From Skermanella rosea (GTDB taxonomy: Bacteria; Pseudomonadota; Alphaproteobacteria; Azospirillales; Azospirillaceae): 64,000 bases of DNA. Below the pieces are notes generated by a model that saw only the letters and a list, made by a program, of their open reading frames with translations, was not told the DNA's origin and did not search any database. Positions 1-10,191 of this stretch are shown here, one piece after another. A program made the translations under genes and the position numbers. Within the stretch, counting starts at the first letter, position 1. Every line of letters begins with the position of its first letter. The stretch covers positions 5,387,471 to 5,451,470 of the forward strand of contig NZ_CP086111.1 in NCBI RefSeq assembly GCF_016806835.2, written 5' to 3'.

Positions 1-13
1 ACATCAACACTTT

Positions 14-766
14 GTGGATTGTGTTTCGGACATGGACGGACTGGCGAGAACACACCTGACGGACGGGCTCGACGCGCTCCAGCGGCGCTATGGCGGCCTG
101 TCCGGGACGGAGCTGCTTCGGCCGCTCGCGCGGGACGAATTCCGCGGGCGCATCGCCCTGGTCTCCTCCTTCGGGACGGAAGCGGCCGTGCTGCTGGCCA
201 TGGCGGCCGAGGTCGACCCGGGCATCCCGGTGATCTTCCTCGACACCGGCAAGCTGTTCGGCGAGACCCTGCGCTACCGCGACACGCTGATCAAGCGGCT
301 CGGCCTGACCGACGTCCGCACGATCGAGCCCGACCCGGCCGAGCTGAAGGCGGCGGACCCGGAGGGGCTGCTGTGGCAGTCGTCGCCCGACGCCTGCTGC
401 CATGTCCGCAAGACGATCCCCCTGGACCGCGCGCTGCGCGGCTTCGACGCCTGGATCACCGGCCGCAAGCGCTTCCAGGCGACCACGCGCGCGGCGCTGG
501 ACGCGGTGGAGCAGGACGACGACGGCCGCTTCAAGATCAATCCGCTGGCGACCTGGTCGCGCGACATGATCCAGGCGGAGTTCGACCGCCGCGACCTGCC
601 GCGCCACCCGCTGGAGGCCGACGGCTTCCTGTCGATCGGCTGCATGCCCTGCACCGACCGGGTCGCCCCCGGCCAGGACCCGCGCTCCGGCCGCTGGGCC
701 GGGCAGGACAAGACGGAATGCGGCATCCACCTGAGCGCCGTGCCGCGCAACGTATCCTTCATCTGA
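14..766 (+). CDS. cysH: assimilatory adenylyl-sulfate (APS) reductase
   Basis: Reduces adenylyl sulfate (APS) to sulfite in cytoplasmic sulfate assimilation, using thioredoxin as donor. The PP-loop-type nucleotide-binding core begins near residue 48 (SSFGTEAA). Two cysteine pairs, DACCHVRK near residue 127 and IGCMPC near residue 212, are the ligands of the [4Fe-4S] cluster that marks the APS-using branch; PAPS reductases of the E. coli type lack them. The C-terminal ECGIH carries the catalytic cysteine. The frame opens with GTG at 14, but ATG at 32 is equally possible. The gene lies 50 nt before cysD, in one operon with cysNC. Length (250 aa) is normal. The choice of APS over PAPS follows from the cysteine pairs and was not tested. 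Confidence 0.93.
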   Translation: MDCVSDMDGLARTHLTDGLDALQRRYGGLSGTELLRPLARDEFRGRIALVSSFGTEAAVLLAMAAEVDPGIPVIFLDTGKLFGETLRYRDTLIKRLGLTDVRTIEPDPAELKAADPEGLLWQSSPDACCHVRKTIPLDRALRGFDAWITGRKRFQATTRAALDAVEQDDDGRFKINPLATWSRDMIQAEFDRRDLPRHPLEADGFLSIGCMPCTDRVAPGQDPRSGRWAGQDKTECGIHLSAVPRNVSFI

Positions 767-816
767 CACCGCCCGTCACCCGGCGGGCCTTCTTGATTGT
801 GGTGGAAATTCGGACG

Positions 817-1611
817 ATGACCGACCTCGACCAACTGGAAAGCCAGAGCGTCTACATCCTGCGCGAGGCGTTCAACCGGATCGACCGCCTCGCCGTGCTG
901 TGGTCGATCGGCAAGGACAGCAACGTGCTGCTGTGGCTGGCACGCAAGGCCTTCTTCGGCAAGGTGCCCTTCCCCGTCGTGCAGCTCGACACCGGCATGG
1001 AACTGCCGGAGGTCTACGAGTTCCGCGACATGGTCACCCGCGACTGGGGCCTGGACCTCGTGATCGAGCAGTGCCCGCCGGAAAGCGAGATGGACCCGAC
1101 GCTGCCGCCGGCCACCCGCGCCGCCGCCCGCAAGACCGAGGGGCTGAAGAACCTGCTCCGCCGCGAGCAGTACCAGGGCATCATGGTCGGCATCCGCCGC
1201 GACGAGCAGGCGACCCGCGCCAAGGAGCGCGTGTTCAGCCCGCGCGCGCTGGACGGCGCCTGGGACTTCAAGGACCAGCCGGCGGAGTTCTGGGACCACT
1301 ACAAGACCCGGTTCGCCGAGGGCACCCACGTGCGGATCCACCCGCTGCTGCACTGGACCGAGCTGGACATCTGGCGCTATTCCAAGCGCGAGGAGATCCC
1401 CATCGTGCCGCTGTACTTCGCCCGCGAGGGCAAGCGGTACCGGTCGCTGGGCGAGAAGAACATCACCTTCCCGGTGGACAGCAGCGCCGCGAGCATCGAC
1501 GAGATCATCTCCGAGCTGGAAGTGACCCGCACGCCCGAGCGGGCCGGCCGGTCGATGGACAATGAAACCGAGGACGCCTTCGAGCGCCTGCGCAGCTCCG
1601 GTTACATGTGA
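817..1611 (+). CDS. cysD: sulfate adenylyltransferase subunit 2
   Basis: Catalytic subunit of ATP sulfurylase: ATP + sulfate gives APS + PPi, driven by the GTPase CysN. The PP-loop motif SIGKDS lies near residue 30, followed by [16 protein letters not shown] and a conserved [14 protein letters not shown] segment, all typical of CysD. The ATG at 817 was chosen because it is the family start; the open frame running back into cysH is a shadow. At 264 aa it is shorter than E. coli CysD (about 300), as is common in alphaproteobacteria. The stop is one base before the cysNC start, so translational coupling is likely. Confidence 0.95.
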   Translation: MTDLDQLESQSVYILREAFNRIDRLAVLWSIGKDSNVLLWLARKAFFGKVPFPVVQLDTGMELPEVYEFRDMVTRDWGLDLVIEQCPPESEMDPTLPPATRAAARKTEGLKNLLRREQYQGIMVGIRRDEQATRAKERVFSPRALDGAWDFKDQPAEFWDHYKTRFAEGTHVRIHPLLHWTELDIWRYSKREEIPIVPLYFAREGKRYRSLGEKNITFPVDSSAASIDEIISELEVTRTPERAGRSMDNETEDAFERLRSSGYM

Positions 1612-1612
1612 G

Positions 1613-3502
1613 ATGAGCCCCTTGATTCCCGCATCCCAGCGCCGCCAGGCGCGCATCGTCATCGTCGGCCACGTCGACCATGGCAAGTCCACCCTGATCG
1701 GCCGCCTGCTGAACGACACCGGCAGCCTGCCCGACGGCAAGGTCGAGGCGGTCCGCGAGATGAGCCGCCGGCGCGGCATGCCGTTCGAGTGGTCGTTCGT
1801 GATGGACGCGCTCCAGGCCGAGCGCGACCAGGGCATCACGATCGACACGACGCAGATCCATTTCAAGACGGATCGTCGCCCCTACGTGATCATCGACGCG
1901 CCGGGCCACACCGAGTTCCTGAAGAACATGGTGACCGGCGCGTCCAACGCCGACGCGGCCCTGCTGGTGATCGACGCCGGCGAGGGCGCGCTGGAGCAGT
2001 CGCGCCGCCACGCCTACCTGCTGCACCTGCTGGGGGTGAAACAGGTCGCCGTGATCGTCAACAAGATGGACATGGTGGACTTCTCGCAGGCGCGGTTCGA
2101 CCATGTGGCGGCCGAGATCCGGGCCTACCTGAACGGGATCGGCGTGGCGCCGGGCGTGATCCTGCCGATCTCCGCCCGCCACGGCGACAACATCGCGTCG
2201 CGCAGCGAAAACCTGTCCTGGTATGACGGGCCGACGGTGATCGAAGCGCTGGACGGCTTCCTGCCGGCGGCGCCGGAGGACGAGTTGCCGCTGCGCCTGC
2301 CGATCCAGGACGTCTACAAGCCGGACGAGCGCCGCATCCTGGCGGGCCGGATCGAGACCGGCCGGCTGCGGGTCGGCGACACGCTGCATTTCGCGCCGAA
2401 CAACCGCACCGCCAAGGTCGTCAGCATCGAGGCGTGGAACGCGGCGCCCGCGATCAGCGCCGCGGCGGGCCAGTCCGTCGGCATCACGCTGGACCAGCGC
2501 ATCTTCGTCGAGCGCGGCCACGTCGCCAGCCTGCCGGCGGAGCGGCCGGTCGAGGCCCATCGGCTGACCGTGCGGCTGTTCTGGCTGGCCTCCAAGCCGC
2601 TGGAGACCGGCCGGGCCTATACCCTGAAGCTGGCGACCGCCGAGCACCGCGTGACGGTGGAGAAGATCGTCGAGGTGGTCGACATCGACGATCTGGGCGT
2701 GGCGGCGGCCGACCGGGTCGGCCGCAACGAGATCGCCAACGTCGTCCTGCACAGCCGCAGCCTGGTGGCTGTGGACCTGGCGATCGACCTGCCCCGCACC
2801 GGGCGCGGCGTGCTGCTGGACGGCCACGACGTGGTCGGCGGCTTCATCGTGACCGGGGCCGACGCGGTCAAGGAGCGGAACCTCCAGCGGGTCGAGCATG
2901 CGGTGAGCCCGGACGAGCGGGCGCTGTCCAACGGGCACCGCGGCGCCGTGCTGTGGCTGACCGGCCTGTCCGGGGCCGGCAAGTCCACCCTGGCCATGGG
3001 GCTGGAGCGGACGCTGTTCGAGCGCGGCCGGCAGGTCTATGTCCTGGACGGCGACGGGGTGCGGCAGGGGCTGAACGGCGACCTGGGCTTCTCCCCGGCC
3101 GACCGGTCGGAGAACATCCGCCGAGTCGCCGAGGCCGCCCGCCTGTTCGCCGAGGCCGGCATGATCGTGGTGACGGCGCTGATCTCGCCGACCCGCCAGG
3201 ACCGGGCGCGCGCCCGCGCCATCGGCGGCGACCTGTTCCACGAGATCCACGTCAAGGCCGACCTGGACACCTGCGAGCAGCGCGACCCCAAGGGGCTGTA
3301 CCGCAGGGCGCGGGCCGGGGAGATCCCCGAGTTCACCGGCGTCTCCGCCCCCTACGAGGAGCCGCAGGCCGCCGAGCTGGTGGTCGAGACCGGCAGGCTG
3401 GGGATCGAGGAGGCGGTCGGCGAGCTGGTCGGCTATGCCGAGCGGGTCACCGGGCTGAAATATCCCAGCGACGCGGTCCAGGGCCGCGGCGAAGGGATCT
3501 GA
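1613..3502 (+). CDS. cysNC: bifunctional sulfate adenylyltransferase subunit 1 / APS kinase
   Basis: A 629-aa fusion (NodQ-like). Residues 1 to about 435 are the CysN GTPase that activates Cys[10 protein letters not shown] (G1), DAPGHTEF (G3) and NKMD (G4). From about residue 440 comes the CysC APS kinase, with P-loop [10 protein letters not shown], making PAPS from APS. Start ATG 1613 follows the cysD stop by one base; an upstream in-frame ATG at 1562 would overlap cysD and is rejected. A CysH that appears to use APS sits in the same operon, so PAPS made here is more likely needed for sulfotransferases than for reduction; that is inference. Confidence 0.95.
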   Translation: MSPLIPASQRRQARIVIVGHVDHGKSTLIGRLLNDTGSLPDGKVEAVREMSRRRGMPFEWSFVMDALQAERDQGITIDTTQIHFKTDRRPYVIIDAPGHTEFLKNMVTGASNADAALLVIDAGEGALEQSRRHAYLLHLLGVKQVAVIVNKMDMVDFSQARFDHVAAEIRAYLNGIGVAPGVILPISARHGDNIASRSENLSWYDGPTVIEALDGFLPAAPEDELPLRLPIQDVYKPDERRILAGRIETGRLRVGDTLHFAPNNRTAKVVSIEAWNAAPAISAAAGQSVGITLDQRIFVERGHVASLPAERPVEAHRLTVRLFWLASKPLETGRAYTLKLATAEHRVTVEKIVEVVDIDDLGVAAADRVGRNEIANVVLHSRSLVAVDLAIDLPRTGRGVLLDGHDVVGGFIVTGADAVKERNLQRVEHAVSPDERALSNGHRGAVLWLTGLSGAGKSTLAMGLERTLFERGRQVYVLDGDGVRQGLNGDLGFSPADRSENIRRVAEAARLFAEAGMIVVTALISPTRQDRARARAIGGDLFHEIHVKADLDTCEQRDPKGLYRRARAGEIPEFTGVSAPYEEPQAAELVVETGRLGIEEAVGELVGYAERVTGLKYPSDAVQGRGEGI

Positions 3503-3522
3503 GCACGGCGGATCAGGAGATA

Positions 3523-3554
3523 CGGGCGGGGCGCGCCGTCACGCGCCCCGCCCG
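3523..3554. terminator. GC-rich hairpin between convergent genes
   Basis: A perfect 13-bp stem (3523-3535 with 3542-3554) and a 6-nt loop lie just after cysNC and before the stop of the convergent outer-membrane gene. There is no T-run on either side, so intrinsic termination is plausible but not certain. Confidence 0.6.
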
Positions 3555-3574
3555 TTCCCGTCGGGAGCCCCCGG

Positions 3575-4258
3575 TCAGAAGCCGTAGCGCGCGGTCAGCA
3601 CGAGCTCGTGGACGTTCAGGTCCTCGTCGATCGAGCCTGTCGTTTCCGTCGTCGAGCTGGCCCTGACCTTGCCGAGCTGGGCATAGCGGTAGCCCAGGTC
3701 GACCGCGAATTCCTCCGTCATCTGGTATCCTACGCCGGCCATTCCCTGCCAGGAGAACCGGGTCCGGTCCGAGCCGCTGATGCTGGCGGCGGTGCCGCCC
3801 ACGCCTGGGATGACCTGGTCGTTGACGCTGGTCCGGCTGAAGCCGACGCCGGCGCCCAGATAGGGCTTGAACCCGCCCGGCAGCTGGACGATCGGGATCT
3901 GGTCGAAGTCGTAATAGGCGTTGAGCATGAAGCTCCGGTTGTCGACCCCGGCATCGAAGCTGCTGAAGCTGCTCCCCTCGACGACGTAGCGGTCGCGCCA
4001 GTCCACGGTGATGTCGGCCCGGAAGTTGGGGTCGAAACGGTAGCCGACGCCGAGGCCCCACAGGGGCGAATAATCGATGTCGTCGTTCGCAGACCAGGAA
4101 TAGCCAAGACTGCCTCGGATATAGAATCCGGCATCAGCCTCGAAATAATCCTGGCCAGACTGGGGCGTCCGGAGGTTCGTCTGTGCTTGGGCACTTGCCG
4201 CGAATGACGCCATGGTAATAGCAGCAGCAGTCGCAAAGAGAGCTGTTCTGATCATCAT
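3575..4258 (-). CDS. outer-membrane beta-barrel protein (porin-like, OmpW/opacity type)
   Basis: Predicted outer-membrane protein. The start at 4258 gives MMIRTALFATAAA, a typical Sec signal peptide ending ASAQAQ; an ATG four codons earlier (4270) is the alternative. The mature part alternates aromatic and polar residues (YIRGSLGYSW, WGLGVGYRF, YLGAGVGFS, FAVDLGYRYAQLG) and ends in the C-terminal signature ELVLTARYGF, whose terminal Phe is the usual assembly signal for barrels. About 228 aa suggests eight strands. The ligand or function is unknown. It is a single gene facing cysNC, with a long upstream region. Confidence 0.82.
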   Translation of the reverse strand: MMIRTALFATAAAITMASFAASAQAQTNLRTPQSGQDYFEADAGFYIRGSLGYSWSANDDIDYSPLWGLGVGYRFDPNFRADITVDWRDRYVVEGSSFSSFDAGVDNRSFMLNAYYDFDQIPIVQLPGGFKPYLGAGVGFSRTSVNDQVIPGVGGTAASISGSDRTRFSWQGMAGVGYQMTEEFAVDLGYRYAQLGKVRASSTTETTGSIDEDLNVHELVLTARYGF

Positions 4259-4270
4259 TTTAAATTCCAA

Positions 4271-4768
4271 CGCTACGGTACGACCTGCCAGTTGTTTTTG
4301 AGTTCAGGGATTGCAAGGACAAAATTTTTGAGGCCAGACAACTTGAGAGCTGATGCTGGAATCCCGCGGCTTCGCTGATGCTCTAAACGATGCTTACGGT
4401 TATTGCCGCTATTGGTGGGCAGGGACGGAGACTGACGTTTATACTTACATCCATCGTTCACCTCCCGCCGGAGGCCACCTCGCCCGGGATTGACCGAACG
4501 ACCCGGTGACGCTCGCCAGGCGCACACAGGGCGATACCCGGCGTCGCGGCGCGGAGCCGACAGGCCATATCCAAATGGTCGTGGCCGTTGGAGCGAAACC
4601 CGACGGCTTCGCGTTACCGTCCCATGATGCGGGGCGAAATCTTGCCACCGGTTTCGCGTCGATTTAGCCGCTTTTCTTTCGCCTATCCCTGGCGCAAAGT
4701 GCGGCGCCCAAGATGCCCGGCGCTCCGGCCAAGGTGAGGCCTGGGCGGGGCCAAGGAGATACGACGGC
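4271..4768. other. intergenic region upstream of two divergent genes
   Basis: About 500 bp between the outer-membrane gene (leftward) and phnX (rightward). It should hold both promoters. The sequence nearest the barrel gene is AT-richer (about 4270-4420). I see no RNA gene, repeat or convincing small gene here; the leftward frame that crosses it is compositionally a shadow. Confidence 0.5.
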
Positions 4769-5602
4769 ATGACGACCAATCCCTTTGCCAAATCCTATGA
4801 CGGACCGGTCCGCGCGGTCATCCTGGACTGGGCCGGCACCGTGGTGGATTTCGGCAGCCGGGCGCCGATGGGCGTGTTCGTGGCGGCCTTCGGGACGGTC
4901 GGCGTCACGATCTCGGTCGCGGAGGCGCGCGTTCCCATGGGACTGCCCAAGTGGGACCACATCAAGGCGATCGGCGCGCTGCCGGAGGTGGCGAAGCGCT
5001 GGCAGGACGTCCATGGCCGGCCGATGTCCGATGGCGACGTGGACGACCTCTACGCCCGCTTCCTGCCCATGAACGTCGAGGTGGTCGCCGACCACGCGGC
5101 GCTGGTTCCGGGCGCCCGCACCACGATCGCCGACCTGCGCGCCCGCGGCGTGAAGATCGGCTCGACCACCGGCTATTCCCGGCCGATCATGGACGTGCTG
5201 ATCCCGGCGGCCGCGGCCAACGGCTACGAGCCGGACTGCGTGGTCTGCGCCGGCGACCTCGCCGCCGGGCGGCCGACGCCGCTGATGTGCTACCAGAACA
5301 TGGTCGAGCTGAACGTCTGGCCGGCCGCCGCCTGCGTCAAGGTGGACGATACCCTGCCCGGCATCGAGGAAGGGCTGAACGCCGGCATGTGGACCGTCGC
5401 GGTGGCCCTGACCGGAAACGAGATGGGGCTGGCGGTCGAGGAATTGACGGCGCTGTCGGAAGACGAGTTGAAGGTCAGGCGGACCGCCGCGTATGATCGG
5501 TTGCGCGCGGGCGGCGCCCATTATGTGATCGACGGGATCGGGCAGCTGATACCCGTGATCGAGGACATCGAGCGCCGCCTCGCCCTGGGGGCTGTTCCGT
5601 GA
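4769..5602 (+). CDS. phnX: phosphonoacetaldehyde hydrolase (phosphonatase)
   Basis: Splits the C-P bond of phosphonoacetaldehyde into acetaldehyde and phosphate, in 2-aminoethylphosphonate use. This is a HAD-superfamily protein: nucleophile Asp20 in ILDWAGTVVD, and the family-specific Schiff-base lysine Lys61 in MGLPKWDH. The 41-residue spacing matches the Asp12/Lys53 pair of the characterised Bacillus enzyme. STTGY (motif 2) and KVDDT (motif 3 region) follow. Length is 277 aa, normal. It overlaps by 4 bases the HD-domain gene that follows. No phnW transaminase lies in the window, so the pathway is incomplete here. Confidence 0.93.
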   Translation: MTTNPFAKSYDGPVRAVILDWAGTVVDFGSRAPMGVFVAAFGTVGVTISVAEARVPMGLPKWDHIKAIGALPEVAKRWQDVHGRPMSDGDVDDLYARFLPMNVEVVADHAALVPGARTTIADLRARGVKIGSTTGYSRPIMDVLIPAAAANGYEPDCVVCAGDLAAGRPTPLMCYQNMVELNVWPAAACVKVDDTLPGIEEGLNAGMWTVAVALTGNEMGLAVEELTALSEDELKVRRTAAYDRLRAGGAHYVIDGIGQLIPVIEDIERRLALGAVP

Positions 5603-6165
5603 TCGAGGCCATGACCGACACCGTATCCGAAATCTTCGAGCTTTTCCGCGCCTCCGGCGACCAGGCCTATTTCGGCGAGGCGGTCAGCCAGACCGAGCAC
5701 GCGCTCCAGACCGCGGCGCTGGCCGAGCAGTTCGGCGCCCCGCCCCACCTGGTCGTGGCATCGCTGCTGCACGATATCGGCCACCTGCTCCACGGGCTGG
5801 GCGAAGGGGTCGCCGACGAGGAGCTGGACGCCCGGCACGAGGCGATCGGCGCCCGCTGGCTGGCCGATCGCTTCCCCGAGGACGTCTGCGCGCCGGTGAG
5901 GCTGCACGTCGCGGCCAAGCGCTACCTGTGCGCGGTCGAGCCGGCCTACGCCGCCGCCCTGTCGCCCGCCTCGAAGCAGAGCCTGAGGCTCCAGGGGGGA
6001 CCCCTGAGCGAGGACCAGGCCGCCCGCTTCATCCTGGGCCGCTTCGGTCCCGACGCGGTGCTGGTGCGCCGCTGGGACGACAAGGCCAAGGTTCCGGGGC
6101 TGCCGACGCCGGGGCTGGACCATTTCAGGCCGTATCTGGCGGTCTGCGCGATGCGGTCGGACTGA
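5599..6165 (+). CDS. phosphonate-degradation-associated HD-domain protein (PhnZ-like)
   Basis: HD-superfamily protein of the group found beside phosphonate genes. Relatives such as PhnZ are mixed-valent di-iron oxygenases that cleave 2-amino-1-hydroxyethylphosphonate. Visible metal-ligand motifs are the EHALQ helix near residue 34, LLHDIGH near residue 58 and RHEAIGARWL near residue 80. YFGEAVSQ near residue 25 is also typical of the family. The GTG at 5599 overlaps the phnX stop; ATG at 5611 is an alternative. Coupling to phnX supports a role in phosphonate breakdown. Whether it is an oxygenase or a helper is not decided by the sequence. Confidence 0.8.
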   Translation: MIEAMTDTVSEIFELFRASGDQAYFGEAVSQTEHALQTAALAEQFGAPPHLVVASLLHDIGHLLHGLGEGVADEELDARHEAIGARWLADRFPEDVCAPVRLHVAAKRYLCAVEPAYAAALSPASKQSLRLQGGPLSEDQAARFILGRFGPDAVLVRRWDDKAKVPGLPTPGLDHFRPYLAVCAMRSD

Positions 6166-6179
6166 TTCGTATTGTTTAA

Positions 6180-6250
6180 CCGCAGATGAACGCAGATGGA
6201 CACAGATAGGTCCGAAAAAACCATCTGCGCCCATCTGCGTTCATCTGTGG
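6180..6250. repeat. imperfect inverted repeat, 28-bp arms (REP-like)
   Basis: Arms 6180-6207 and 6223-6250 pair over 28 bp with three positions that remain G-U pairs in RNA. Each arm holds tandem copies of the motif GCAGATG(A/G)(A/C)C. It lies between two convergent genes, so it can act as a bidirectional terminator or a palindromic repeat element. Its sequence resembles widespread dispersed bacterial palindromes (recollection only). Confidence 0.75.
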
Positions 6251-6259
6251 CCAAGTCTT

Positions 6260-6997
6260 TCAGGCTTGACCGGGCGACCAGCTTACCGGATCGCCGATAC
6301 TTAATCCCAACACCGTATCCGCCCGGCCCTGGTTGATGGCGATCTCGGCGAGGCCGTTGGAGTTCCCGTACCAGAAGGCTTCGCCGGGCGGCACCGCGCC
6401 GAACGTCCGGGCGGGCAAGACAGGCCGGTCGGCGACCGTCAGCACGGCGTCGGCGGGAAGCGTCGAGGCGCGCAGGCCGGTCATGGCGTTGCCGTAGACG
6501 TCGATGTAGACGACCTGCCCCAGGTCGTCGGGCCAGCCGGGGCGGCGGACCCGCTCCACCGGGACCGGTGTCCCGGGGACCGGGCCGCCCAGCGCCAAGC
6601 GGGCGGCCACTGGGGCGAACAGGTCGCGGCCGTGGAAGCTGGCCGACAGGCGGTCCGGCCGCCAGTCGATCGCCCAGGCCTCCACCGAGGCGGCGCGGCG
6701 CATCACCAGTTCGAACAGGCCGTTGTCCGGCCCGACATACCAGCGGCCGTCGGCCCGCACGGCCAAGGGCAGGCGGTCGGTCCCGACGCCGGGATCGACG
6801 ACGCCGAGCAGCACGCCGCCCTGCGGCACGGCGACGCAATAGGCGGCAAGCAGGTAGGCGCAGGGATAGGGTTGGAACGCGGGCGCGTCCGCGAACAGGT
6901 CGATCACCGGCACCCCCGGCGCGCGGCCCGCCAGCACCGCCTTCATCTGTCCAGTATAGGGCCCGGACAACCCGAAATCGGTGAACAAGACAATCAT
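6260..6997 (-). CDS. S-adenosyl-L-methionine hydrolase (adenosine-forming), DUF62 family
   Basis: Hydrolyses SAM to adenosine and methionine with an activated hydroxide (family SAM_HAT, relatives of chlorinase and fluorinase). MIVLFTDFGL at the N-terminus, VVDPGVGT near residue 67, GPDNGLF near 88 and a FHGRDLFAPVAA segment near 120 are the family motifs. The C-terminal domain includes IDVYGNAMT. The start at 6997 is the family start; the upstream extension is rejected. At 245 aa it is slightly shorter than usual. Its physiological role is generally unclear. It is divergent from the metal importer operon and shares a 158-bp promoter region with it. Confidence 0.9.
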   Translation of the reverse strand: MIVLFTDFGLSGPYTGQMKAVLAGRAPGVPVIDLFADAPAFQPYPCAYLLAAYCVAVPQGGVLLGVVDPGVGTDRLPLAVRADGRWYVGPDNGLFELVMRRAASVEAWAIDWRPDRLSASFHGRDLFAPVAARLALGGPVPGTPVPVERVRRPGWPDDLGQVVYIDVYGNAMTGLRASTLPADAVLTVADRPVLPARTFGAVPPGEAFWYGNSNGLAEIAINQGRADTVLGLSIGDPVSWSPGQA

Positions 6998-7112
6998 CGA
7001 GCTGGTTCCCTCACAAAGAAGCTTCAGAGGTATACTTGAAAATTCGAGAAGCCAGGGCATATTCCCTTTCAAGCACTTCACAAGAGCAAATAAATCACGG
7101 GACCTGTCAATA

Positions 7113-7126
7113 TGAACACCTGTTCA
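7113..7126. promoter_or_regulatory. candidate operator palindrome upstream of the metal importer
   Basis: TGAACA-CC-TGTTCA is a perfect 6-bp inverted repeat, with further near-symmetry on both sides, 29 bases before the start of the metal-binding protein gene. Position and shape suit a metal-responsive repressor site (MntR, Zur or Fur class), but it does not match a consensus I can name with confidence. Confidence 0.45.
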
Positions 7127-7155
7127 ATATCGAATTACGGTGGAGGCATACAGTG

Positions 7156-8135
7156 ATGGCCCTGGTTTCCAGACGGTTGTTCGTGCTGGCGATTCTGTGC
7201 CTCGCCCTATACCCGATCACTTCGCCCGGAACCGCCCGCGCCGCCGGCCAGCCCTTCGCCGCCGTCGCGACCACGTCTCAGGTGGCCGACCTGGTGCGCG
7301 AGGTCGCGGGCGGGCGGGCCGAGGTTTCCAGCCTGATGGGCGAAGGGGTCGATCCGCACACCTACAAGCTGACCCGGTCCGACGTGGCGCGGATCGCCGG
7401 GGCCGACATCGTGTTCTACAGCGGCCTGCACCTGGAGGGGAAGATCATCGACGCGCTGACCCGCGTCGCCGGGTCCGGCAAGCCGGTCCAGGCCGTCGCC
7501 GAGGCTGTCCCGGCCGACCGGCTGCTGACGCCCGAAGGGTTCGACGGCAACCCGGACCCGCATGTCTGGATGGACGTGGCCCTGTGGACCCATGCGCTCA
7601 ACTCGGTGCGCGAAGCCCTGGCGGCGTTCGACCCCGAGGGCGCGGACATCTACCGCGCCAACGCGGCCGACCTGTCACGGCGGTTCGAGCGGCTGGACGC
7701 CTATGCCCGGTCGGTGCTGGGAGGCATCCCGGAGCAGGCCCGCGTCCTGGTCACCGCCCACGACGCCTTCAACTACCTGGGCCGGGCCTACGGGCTGGAG
7801 GTGCGCGGCATCCAGGGCATCAGCACGGAGTCGGAGGCAGGCCTGCGCGAGATCGAGGACCTGGTGGATCTGCTGGTCACCCGCCGGATCGCCGCCGTCT
7901 TCGTCGAGACCAGCGTGTCCGAGCGCAACATCCGGGCGCTGATCGACGGCGCCGCCGCCCGCGGCCACCAAGTCGTGATCGGCGGCGCGCTGTATTCGGA
8001 CGCGATGGGCGCGCCCGGCACCTATGAAGGGACCTATGTCGGCATGATCGACCACAACGTGACGACCATCGCCCGCGCGCTGGGGGGAACCCCGCCGGCC
8101 GGCGGGTTCGAGGGCCGTCTCGCGGCGCTGGAACG

Positions 8136-8139
<4 letters not shown>
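7156..8139 (+). CDS. metal ABC transporter substrate-binding protein (MntA/ZnuA/SitA class)
   Basis: Periplasmic cluster A-I solute-binding protein for Mn2+, Zn2+ or Fe2+. The signal peptide (LFVLAILCLALYPI, cleaved near ARA-AG) is followed by the metal ligands of the family: His in EGVDPHTYKL, His in NPDPHVWMD, an acidic ligand in STESEA and the final DHN aspartate. There is no His-rich loop of the ZnuA kind, which favours Mn/Fe over Zn; that is inference. Start ATG 7156 directly precedes the signal; the open frame extends upstream without a signal. It is the first of four co-directional genes with overlapping ends. Confidence 0.9.
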
Positions 8140-8987
<848 letters not shown>

Positions 8988-8988
8988 C

Positions 8989-10191
8989 ATGAACCCCGCC
9001 GACGTGATCGCGACGCTGACCCTCCAGGCCGGCTTCAACTCGGCCGTGGTGGTCGCCGGCACGGCCTGCCTGGGGGTGGCGGCCGGCGTCATCGGAAGCT
9101 TCATGCTGCTGCGCAAGCGCGCCCTGGTCAGCGACGCGCTCAGCCACGCGACGCTGCCGGGCATCGCCCTGGCCTTCCTGGCCGCGACCTGGCTCGGGCT
9201 GGAGGGGCGCAGCCTGCCGGTGCTGCTGGCCGGCGCGCTGTTCAGCGGGGCGCTGGGCGTGCTGGCGATCCAGGCGATCTCCCGCTACACGAGGCTGCCG
9301 GAGGATGCCGCGATCGGCGCCGTGCTGAGCGTCTTCTTCGGCGTCGGGGTCGTGCTGCTGAGCCATATCCAGACCCTGCCGACCGGCAACCAGGCGGGGC
9401 TGAAGACCTTCATCCTGGGCCAGACCGCCGCCATGAACCGGACCGAGGCGGCGGCGATCGCCGCGCTGGCGCTGGCGGCGGTGGCGGCGTCAGCCCTGCT
9501 GTTCAAGGAGTTCAGGCTGCTCTGCTTCGATCCGGACTTCGCCGCCGGCCAGGGCTGGCCGACCCGGCGGATCGACCTGACCCTGATGGGCCTGACCACG
9601 CTGGTCACGGTGATCGGCCTGCAGACCGCCGGGCTGATCCTGATCATCGCCCTGCTGATCGTGCCGCCGGCCGCGGCCCGCTTCTGGACCGAGCGGCTGG
9701 GGGTCATGGTCGTCGTGGCGGCCGCGCTGGGGGGCGCCAGCGGCTGGATCGGCGCCAGCCTGTCGGCGCTGGTGCCGCGCCTGCCGGCGGGCGCCGTGAT
9801 CGTGCTGGTGGCCGGCGCCCTGTTCGTGGCGAGCTTCCTGTTCGCCCCGGCGCGCGGCGTGGTCGCGACGGCGTGGCGGCAGGGCCGACTGCGCCTCGCC
9901 TATGCCGAGCAGGCGGCCCTGGCCGGGCGGCTGGCCGGCGCCCCGCCTTCCCCGGCGATGCGGCCGTGGCTGCGGCTTCGCGGCTGGCTGCGCGGCGAAG
10001 ACCTGACCGAGCGGGGGCTTGCGGCGGCGCACGCGGCCGAGCGGAACCGCCGCCTGTGGGAACGCTTCCTGATGCGCTACCCGACCCTTATCCCGGGACA
10101 GGCCAACTGGGGCATCGACCCGATCGACCGGGTGCTGCCCCGCGACCTGGTGCGGGAGCTGGAAGGGCTTCCGGCGGAGACGGCGCGATGA
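8989..10191 (+). CDS. metal ABC transporter permease 1, with long C-terminal cytoplasmic extension
   Basis: ABC-3 family membrane subunit with about eight hydrophobic segments between residues 15 and 290, including the family motif SDALSHATLPG near residue 45 and the coupling-type region LLIVPPAAAR near residue 221. After the last helix an additional stretch of about 110 residues, rich in Arg, Ala and Trp, runs to residue 400; typical relatives end near 290. The extension (WLRLRGWLRGEDLTERGLA..., RRLWERFL) looks helical and resembles regulatory tails seen on some Mn/Fe permeases. It overlaps permease 2 by four bases. Confidence 0.9.
   Translation: MNPADVIATLTLQAGFNSAVVVAGTACLGVAAGVIGSFMLLRKRALVSDALSHATLPGIALAFLAATWLGLEGRSLPVLLAGALFSGALGVLAIQAISRYTRLPEDAAIGAVLSVFFGVGVVLLSHIQTLPTGNQAGLKTFILGQTAAMNRTEAAAIAALALAAVAASALLFKEFRLLCFDPDFAAGQGWPTRRIDLTLMGLTTLVTVIGLQTAGLILIIALLIVPPAAARFWTERLGVMVVVAAALGGASGWIGASLSALVPRLPAGAVIVLVAGALFVASFLFAPARGVVATAWRQGRLRLAYAEQAALAGRLAGAPPSPAMRPWLRLRGWLRGEDLTERGLAAAHAAERNRRLWERFLMRYPTLIPGQANWGIDPIDRVLPRDLVRELEGLPAETAR

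Noticed and set aside
4273-4791. Leftward frame before the outer-membrane gene
   Set aside because: No ribosome site or domain and it covers the promoter region of two divergent genes.
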